64,000 nt of DNA from Oscarella lobularis. Its lineage: Eukaryota; Porifera; Homoscleromorpha; Homosclerophorida; Oscarellidae. Below, one piece after another: positions 58,291 to 64,000 of this stretch. The notes beneath the pieces are model-generated. The model saw only the letters and a list, made by a program, of their open reading frames with translations, made no database searches and had not been told where the DNA came from. Positions within the stretch are counted from its first letter, which is position 1. The number at the start of each line of letters is the position of its first letter. The position numbers were made by a program, and so were the translations under genes. The stretch spans positions 1,488,001 through 1,552,000 of the forward strand of contig NC_089191.1 of assembly GCF_947507565.1 (NCBI RefSeq), written 5' to 3'.

Positions 58291-59110
58291 CTTGGGAGAA
58301 GACAAAAATTGTCACGATACGTTCATTTCTTTGGTGTCAGAGATAGAGATAGAGGCGCTGCAAGGCAAGAACTCTGTCCTGACAGATATCAGCAGCAGTT
58401 TCAGAGCTGGCTAAGAAAATCGTATTGTGCATTAATATAAGCTCACATTAAGCAGTGCAATGGTAAGTTATACTTCTAATGAATATATTTGTACTTCATT
58501 TGCCTAAATTAGGTTAAAGAGATTGCATGCCTCGTCAGAAGCAGCTCTGCCGATCGAAGGAAAGATTGCATAGCTGTCCACTTCGAAAAACTGCAAGACG
58601 TCTTTGATAAAGCCGAAGTGCAGCCATCCCCCGCAACTTTGATTTCGACAATCAAACAAATCTTCAAGCAACGCTCATCTTTGGAAAAACAGAACGGGCG
58701 AGATTTCTCGTAAATTGGCATAAAAAGGAGTCAAAGAAAAGCCGCCAGCTGCATATTTTTATGAGTTCGTTCCCTGCTAACATCGGTAAACATCTGAAGT
58801 GAGGTTTCATAATTCCTGGACGCTATGTAACTAATACGCCAGCATTTATACCTTCTAGCTGTAGCTTTAGGCTGGGACATAGACTCACAACAAGAAAGCA
58901 ACACCCGCGATAGCAGCCAAGGTGCTTTTTACATACAGAACGCTTACAACTTTCGCGATTACATTAATTTTTTATATAAGTTGCACGTAGAAGCAAGCCC
59001 GCGAGAAATTGAAGTGCTCTTTTCAGGAATTTATTCTGTACATCATTCTACTGAAAACGGTATAATTGACTCCTACAATAGAACAAGTTGCTAGCATGCC
59101 TCATAATACT
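58291..59110. other. No gene seen
   Basis: No recognisable protein. A run of Asn/Arg-rich open codons on both strands is not supported. Confidence 0.35.
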
Positions 59111-59113
59111 AAC

Positions 59114-59227
59114 CTTTCGATATTTTTGCCTCTAATAGTAGAAGATCAAGTTGCCGGTCAATGCTCACTGAACGAGACAACGAATTAGATTTGATAAAGG
59201 TACAAATAATCGGTTTACTCTAATCGT
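59114..59227. repeat. Dispersed repeat, copy 2
   Basis: Matches 20098-20212 with few differences (TTTGCCTCTAATAGTAGAAG versus TTTGCCTCTAACAGTAGAAG). Confidence 0.85.
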
Positions 59228-59417
59228 AGCAAGTATTGTTTTAGACAATTATGAGGACTAAAGATATAAAAACTGACGAATTGAGGCAACAAATGAAAGT
59301 AAGTAACTCTAATTATTTGAACTGTATACATTGTGTTTCTTTTCTTCTTAGATGACCGAATGCAATTTGATTCTACGCTATTAACTGCGGGATTGGTTCT
59401 AATTCTCACTAGCAACG

Positions 59418-59506
59418 CTACCGCCACCACCGCCACCACTGCCACCATCACCGTCTCCGCTACCGCCACCATCACCACCGCCACCACAACAACCGCCTTC
59501 GCACCA
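59418..59506 (+). repeat. ACC/GCC trinucleotide tract
   Basis: Imperfect (GCCACCACC)n run; it codes for poly-Thr/Ala on plus and Val/Ala on minus frames, which are not genes. Confidence 0.8.
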
Positions 59507-59697
59507 CGGAGGAGATGCTGCTCAGGGTAAGATCAAATTTTAATGTTAATTAAAACTGCGTGAATTGTTTTAATTCTCACCATCAATGGCACTCGATGCT
59601 TAACCTCAGGCGGACGAGGCGCTTCTACAAGAGAGTACGTTTTAGCACCTTTATTAAGGCTGGATTAAAAGTGAGCGTTGAGTAGTTTAGAACCCGT

Positions 59698-59757
59698 TCG
59701 ATCGTTCACGTTCGATCACGTTTGATCGTTCACGTTCGATCACGTTCGATCGTTCAT
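59698..59757 (+). repeat. Short tandem repeat of GATCGTTCACGTTC
   Basis: GTTCGATCGTTCACGTTCGATCAC-like units, about 25 bp each, repeat 2.5 times and abut the Penelope fragment's 5' edge. Confidence 0.8.
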
Positions 59758-59764
59758 GTAACCT

Positions 59765-60324
59765 GTGCTCATCAAAGAACCAAACAAAGCCCCAATCAAA
59801 ACGTTTGTCCCAACATTTGAAAGAAAAACATCACCATGTCATTTCATAAACTCCAAAGTATGCCTAGCAATAACAAAATCAAACACGATAACCAGTACAC
59901 AGACAAAGAAAACATACCAAATTACTCAAAAAATAAACTGCGAATCAGAGAACGCCATCTACGTATTGACTTGCAAACACTGCCAGAAACAATACGTTGG
60001 ACAGACATCTAACACGCTACAAGACACAATCACAAGGCATAAAAACGACGCTAAATACAAAAATTACCTGATCTACCAGCACGTGAAACTCCATAAACTC
60101 AATTTTGAAAACAACTTTAAAGTCACGCCTATCCAACAAGTAGCAAAGGCTGACCTAACACAAACGGAAACCAAATAGATAAAAACATTAAACACACTCT
60201 ACCCCAAAGGATTGAACTCCAAATTCGAAAAACATTCAGACACAAACGAAGTCGAACAAGAACTTAACACATCAACAGCCAACATCATAGGCAACAAAAG
60301 CATCAGGAAAAATTACTTAAACTA
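59765..60324 (+). pseudogene. Penelope-like GIY-YIG endonuclease domain
   Basis: The frame opens in ...KTFVPTFERKTSPCHF, then CESENAIYVLTCKHCQKQYVGQTSNTL: a CxxC with IYVLTC and QYVGQT, the GIY-YIG nuclease signature at the C-terminus of Penelope-like retroelements. It continues HKNDAKYKNYLIYQHV. TAG at 60176-60178 falls where the family has Trp (ETxWIxxLNTLYPxGLN); the frame then runs IKTLNTLYPKGLNSKFEKHS to a TAA at 60322-60324. The reverse transcriptase is absent. Base composition is A/C-rich on this strand, unlike the decayed reverse transcriptase at 39720-41154, so they come from different copies or families. Confidence 0.8.
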
Positions 60325-60980
60325 ATAAAAATATAAAAATTAACGCATAAATAACAACTAAACCGAAAAATAGAAAAAAACGCAAACACCCTAACCTCTC
60401 CGAAACAGACTACATCTCCCCCACACCAAACATACCGAAATAAATTCCAAAAAATCCCCCACACACAAGCACACACAATCACAACAAACGAAGCAACACA
60501 CCCCACATCTAAAAAGAAAAACGAGACCAAAACAAAACGGCAGGAAAAACAACATAACAAACTTATTTTATAATAAGAAACACTTTCAACAAAAGAAAGA
60601 ACACAAAAGACCTTATGAAAACGCCTAAAAACATCGGCGATTGATTCATTAACCAAACGATCAAAAACTCCGTGAAAACGCCACGAAAACGCATCAAAAG
60701 CGAAGACTTACCAAGTAGAACAGATTTAAAAACATTCAACTTAATAAAATCACTTAAAACCGTCTAAAAATGATGTTTTCGCGACGCACAACGCCCAATT
60801 GAACAACCGTTATTATTGTTTAAAGGTTTCTGATGATGGAGACGGAACGAATGCTCGACATAGATCAAGTTGTATTTTGTTTGTTTACACTACGTCTTCC
60901 AAGCTCGTATTAATCGTGCACTTACTAAGTTTTCAAATCAATGGAATAATCACCCCATAAGAGCAGAAAACATCATGCTC
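60325..60980 (+). other. A/C-rich tail, non-coding
   Basis: 60325-60770 is strongly A plus C rich with few G or T on the plus strand, probably the 3' untranslated tail of the Penelope element. Nothing else seen. Confidence 0.5.
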
Positions 60981-61829
60981 CAGAATGCTGCTTCTTACAG
61001 GCATGAAGTACATGACTAAACATGATGCAGCAACTGATTTCGGAGCTGACATGGATTACAAAGAACTGGTTGCTTCTGTTGCTGTACATTATGGTGTAAT
61101 CAAAATTCACGGTCAGAAAAAATCTAAATCAACAGCACAGTGGTACACTTACGCAGCGAATAGACCCCTTTTCTGATGATTTTAATAACGGTATAGCTTT
61201 CTTTCAGACAGAGAACAAACGATTTAGTTAGGACCAGGCGTACTGCCAACAGCATCAACTTGCACGCTGACCCTCACATAACCGTCAAGTTTGGGCCGAG
61301 AAAAATTCTTTACCAACATGGCATAGGGCTTCAAAAGCCACGGAATTTTTGGCCATGTCTAAATTACTTGAAAAAGAATTGTGGCCGAATTTCTCTATTT
61401 CATTAATCACTTCCGATTAGTACAGTATCTCTGTATCGTCCTATGAGTAAATGATCGTCTGTGTATATACGATTGCACGTACAATTAGACAACCGAGTTA
61501 GGCGGCTATGTTGCCCTTGATTATAGTTTTTTTTGATGATTTTTGTCTATTGAGGATTAATATATAATTATCGAATAAAGGCATTAAAAAGCAAAAGCTA
61601 ACGCCATATGAAGGGCTGAGTGCAAAAAGGGCCTAAGAGCCAAAATAGTTGCTTTGAAGTTTAGGGAGCGTAGATTTCGTCTAATAATGTTCGTTTGAAG
61701 CAAGGAAAAGACCATTTTGTAGCATTTTTAATGCGCTATCCTGATTATCAATCGGGAAGTCCCGCTGTGCTTACGCAACCGTAAAAATAAGCTGAAGAGT
61801 CTGCCTGTTTAAGCCTCGGAATCGGATTC
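60981..61829. other. No gene seen
   Basis: A 63-codon open frame at 60985-61176 has no recognisable feature. The rest is AT-rich. Confidence 0.3.
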
Positions 61830-62758
61830 TTAAGAAGTACAGGCCTCTAGACCCTCATAGAATGGCACGAACTGCCCTGGAAGGTATGGGATCATCTTGC
61901 TGAGATCTTGCAACTTCATTACACTTATTGGTTTCCCTGCGGGATACTTCTGCGGTAATTGGCGCGGGAGCTTCACAGGCACTCTTTTCCCTCTCTTTCG
62001 AATGTCAATTTTGGTCCACGGTTCTTCTTCTGAGTAGCTAAAACGTAGCCAAAGAACGCCAGGATGCTTCACAGTTACTTTCTTTCCATCTACAACCTCT
62101 TCGCCCTCTCCATAATTAATCCAAACAGCTTTTCTTTTGAGAACAGCTTCTCCGTTGAGACTCTTTTTTCTGTCAGTGTATTGACGCGTCAGAGACGAGT
62201 GTTCGAGCATATCTTCAGCCTTCATTTCAATCACAGTGAACGGTTTGAGCGGTCTGGCGTTCCGAAGAAATTTGATATAGTCGGAAGGCGTATAAAATAT
62301 TGTTCCTTTTTTTCTTTTTGAAATGTGTCCAAAATCTCTGTCATTTGGTAGACATGTATGCCTCCGGACAAGAAATTTATGGTCAATTCTTGAAAAAGTC
62401 TTTTTGTTTATCAATGTATTGAAAAGGCTCATCATGACGAAATTTTTGTTTTGGCCAAAACAGCTATCGGAGTAACAAATTAGGTGTCGAGTGTCTTCAA
62501 CCCCCGCAGAAACGTGGTTGGACAAGCAAGATGCTATTTCGTCAGGACCTCTTCCTGCTGTAGATTCATCCCATGCGTAAAGATAAGCAGAGTCATCACT
62601 CGCATGGTGAATGCCCAGTACGAGTACGTAGAGCTGCCAAAGATAGTACATTGCTGAATGAGTCATTGACGGAACAGGCGAATTCTGCATCATGTCAAAC
62701 GTTAGGACTAACGCTTCTGACTCTGGTTTTCTAGAGTTGTCGGTATCCTTACCCAGCT
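61830..62758 (-). CDS. DUF7869-like TE-associated protein, partial
   Basis: The frame continues upstream of ATG 62693 to about 62758 (SEALVLTFDMMQNSPVPSMT), where an AG could be an acceptor, so earlier exons are likely missing or outside view. Core motifs: LTFDMMQNSPVP, AYLYAWDESTAGRGPDEIAS, CYSDSCFGQNKNFVMM, GHISKRKKGTIFYTPSDYI, FTVIEMKAEDM, then a basic C-terminal region (DIRKRGKRVPVKLP) and FYEGLEACTS before the stop. The Asp residues in the first three blocks suggest an RNase H-like or DDE-type nuclease fold; that is inference. The family is widespread in insects and cnidarians, often in repeats. No terminal repeats found. Confidence 0.6.
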
Positions 62759-63408
62759 AGTCTCTACCACTAAATGCATACGCGCCATCTTGCTCGAATT
62801 ACGTCATCGCGTCGGTGTTTGCCAACTCCTCCTTCGCTTTTCGTCGCTCGGCGCCGTGCGCGTCGGAAGCGAAGTTTTCGAAAGGGTCTCCTGGAAGTAC
62901 CGCGCTCCTTTCGCGTCGGGGCCCCTTTCGAAACCGAAGGGAAACTGCCGTCGTTCTCGACGAACGAGCCTTCTCGCGCCGCGCTCGAACCGCCGAAAGC
63001 CCTTTTTCGTTGCCAAGAGGCACCCGATCCGCTCTCCCGGCTAGTATATTTACTAAAGACGTTAATTACAAGAAAGTACGTGTCGCTGCGGCTTCCACAA
63101 ATACTTCTTCAAAGAAATAAAAGTCAATATTTAGATAAGTATGTAGATTTTCTTCCAACGTCCTTTCAGACTTTTGATACGTTCAACTTTAAAGAAAAGG
63201 ATTAATCCAGCCTAAATAAAGGAGCTAAAACTTACTTTCTTGTTCTCGCGCCGAAGCCTCAGGAGGATTGAGTGCAATTGCTGGTAAAATATAAAACAAT
63301 TCACGCAGTTTTAACACTCTCTTGAACACAATTTTGGGCCTTATGTCACGCATGCGCTGTACAACAAAAACGTGTTTTTAGCTGACGTCACAATACGGAG
63401 AGTGACGA
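62759..63408. other. CG-rich then AT-rich, no supported gene
   Basis: 62800-63040 is CG-rich and open in several frames on both strands, which is composition rather than coding evidence. I cannot link it to the DUF7869-like gene. Confidence 0.3.
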
Positions 63409-63436
63409 ACAGACAGACAGACAGACAGACAGACAC
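63409..63436 (+). repeat. (ACAG)n microsatellite
   Basis: About seven ACAG units in a row. Confidence 0.9.
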
Positions 63437-63856
63437 TTCCGGCCTTAAGATCACGTTTGAGACGGCCTCAAATGTTGTTATTAAAAATGAATGTATCTAG
63501 TCAATAATTTACTTTCGGCGAAAAAAGCAAAGACTTTGCTTATGTCTACGTAAGCGGGTTCTCCACATTTAATTTTTTGCCACAAATCTGAAATGAAGCA
63601 GACTTACTACCTAATCAATAAATGGTTCAGGAGAGATTTTACATTATGGCAAAATACTACATGTACTACAGTGTTCTAGCCAGGAGGAAAATAGTAGCGT
63701 TCGGGAGCTACGCCCACGATAAAAAATTTTTAGAGGGCGTGGTATTTTCGAAGCAATTTTTTTAAGGAAACATGTTTACACGATCAAAGAGGTAAGGAAA
63801 AAAAGCATTTTTAATGTTGAAGTAGGCGTCTTTTTTTCTTAATTGACTATAATTAA

Positions 63857-64000
63857 ACGGCTTTTGAAAAAGGATATTTGTGAATTTCCGGTCATTCTAC
63901 GGCAATTTGTAAAAGGGAATCCAGGGTTTCTTCCTTCATGCAGTTTCTCGATCACATCTTCATTAATTTCATCTGCGAAAATGTTCTTTCAACGTCGGCA
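63857..64000 (-). pseudogene. hAT dimerisation-domain fragment at the window edge
   Basis: Entering from the right edge on the minus strand: ADVERTFSQMKLMKM, TGA, SRNCMKEETLDSLLQIAVE, TGA, PEIH. This matches the hAT C-terminal dimerisation domain with the catalytic Glu (DVERxFSxxxxxKTxxRN), as at 57390-57530. Both TGA codons fall where Arg and Gly are expected. The rest of the gene lies outside the window. Confidence 0.65.

Noticed and set aside
62774..63205. 143-codon plus ORF plus overlapping ORFs
   Set aside because: All six frames are open in the CG-rich part; no domain or splice structure supports any of them.

Overview
This 64 kb window looks like intergenic, repeat-dense DNA from an animal. 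The coding signals are eukaryotic: GT-AG introns of about 45-60 bp, protein kinase and ankyrin pieces, and many metazoan transposon families. The mix of P, piggyBac, pogo/Tigger, IS630-like mariner, hAT/ZNF862-like, THAP-DDE4 (ISL2EU-like), integrase-core genes, Penelope and Gypsy resembles sponges and cnidarians. Short introns lean towards a sponge, but this is inference. I see no rRNA, no convincing tRNA, no CRISPR and no bacterial operon.

Layout. 0-5 kb: a truncated piggyBac (-), a 5'-truncated YqaJ nuclease-PHD gene (+), and a multi-exon kinase-like gene (-). 4.6-10.3 kb: two diverged integrase-core genes (one +, one -) around a heptamer satellite. 11-12.6 kb: a THAP-coiled coil-HTH-DDE4 transposase relic. 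13.6-16.7 kb: a complete IS630/mariner-type element with TA-flanked inverted repeats that also carries a two-exon HIRAN-domain gene. 17.4-23.3 kb: RecQ, Gypsy gag-protease, ankyrin and hAT relics plus fold-back repeats. 23.8-26.3 kb: a pogo element whose transposase ORF is split by a 35-bp minisatellite. 26.7-29.1 kb: a multi-exon piggyBac transposase broken by a G24 run. 33.6-38.7 kb: a repeat array, an integrase fragment, a 912-bp fold-back element and a deleted Gypsy element with short LTRs. 38.7-41.2 kb: a zinc-finger fragment and a Penelope reverse transcriptase. 41.45-48.5 kb: a piggyBac element into which a 4.58-kb P-superfamily element has inserted. 49-64 kb: Tigger, hAT, SWIM-YqaJ, Ulp1-like, Penelope GIY-YIG and DUF7869-like genes or fragments.

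The most striking system is the P-superfamily element at 42280-46860. Its terminal inverted repeats start CATAGATA, it has a matching 7-bp target duplication, and its nine-exon transposase splices to an uninterrupted reading frame of about 832 codons. It also carries a second, tail-to-tail gene of unknown function, with degraded relatives at 31.0 kb and 41.3 kb. The fold-back element at 35584-36495 has related termini and its own 7-bp duplication, so it is a likely non-autonomous partner. The second notable system is the mariner-type element with the HIRAN cargo gene. In both elements the transposase and the second gene are convergent.

Exon boundaries were read by eye from splice signals and reading-frame continuity. 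Family names rest on recognised motifs, not on searches.
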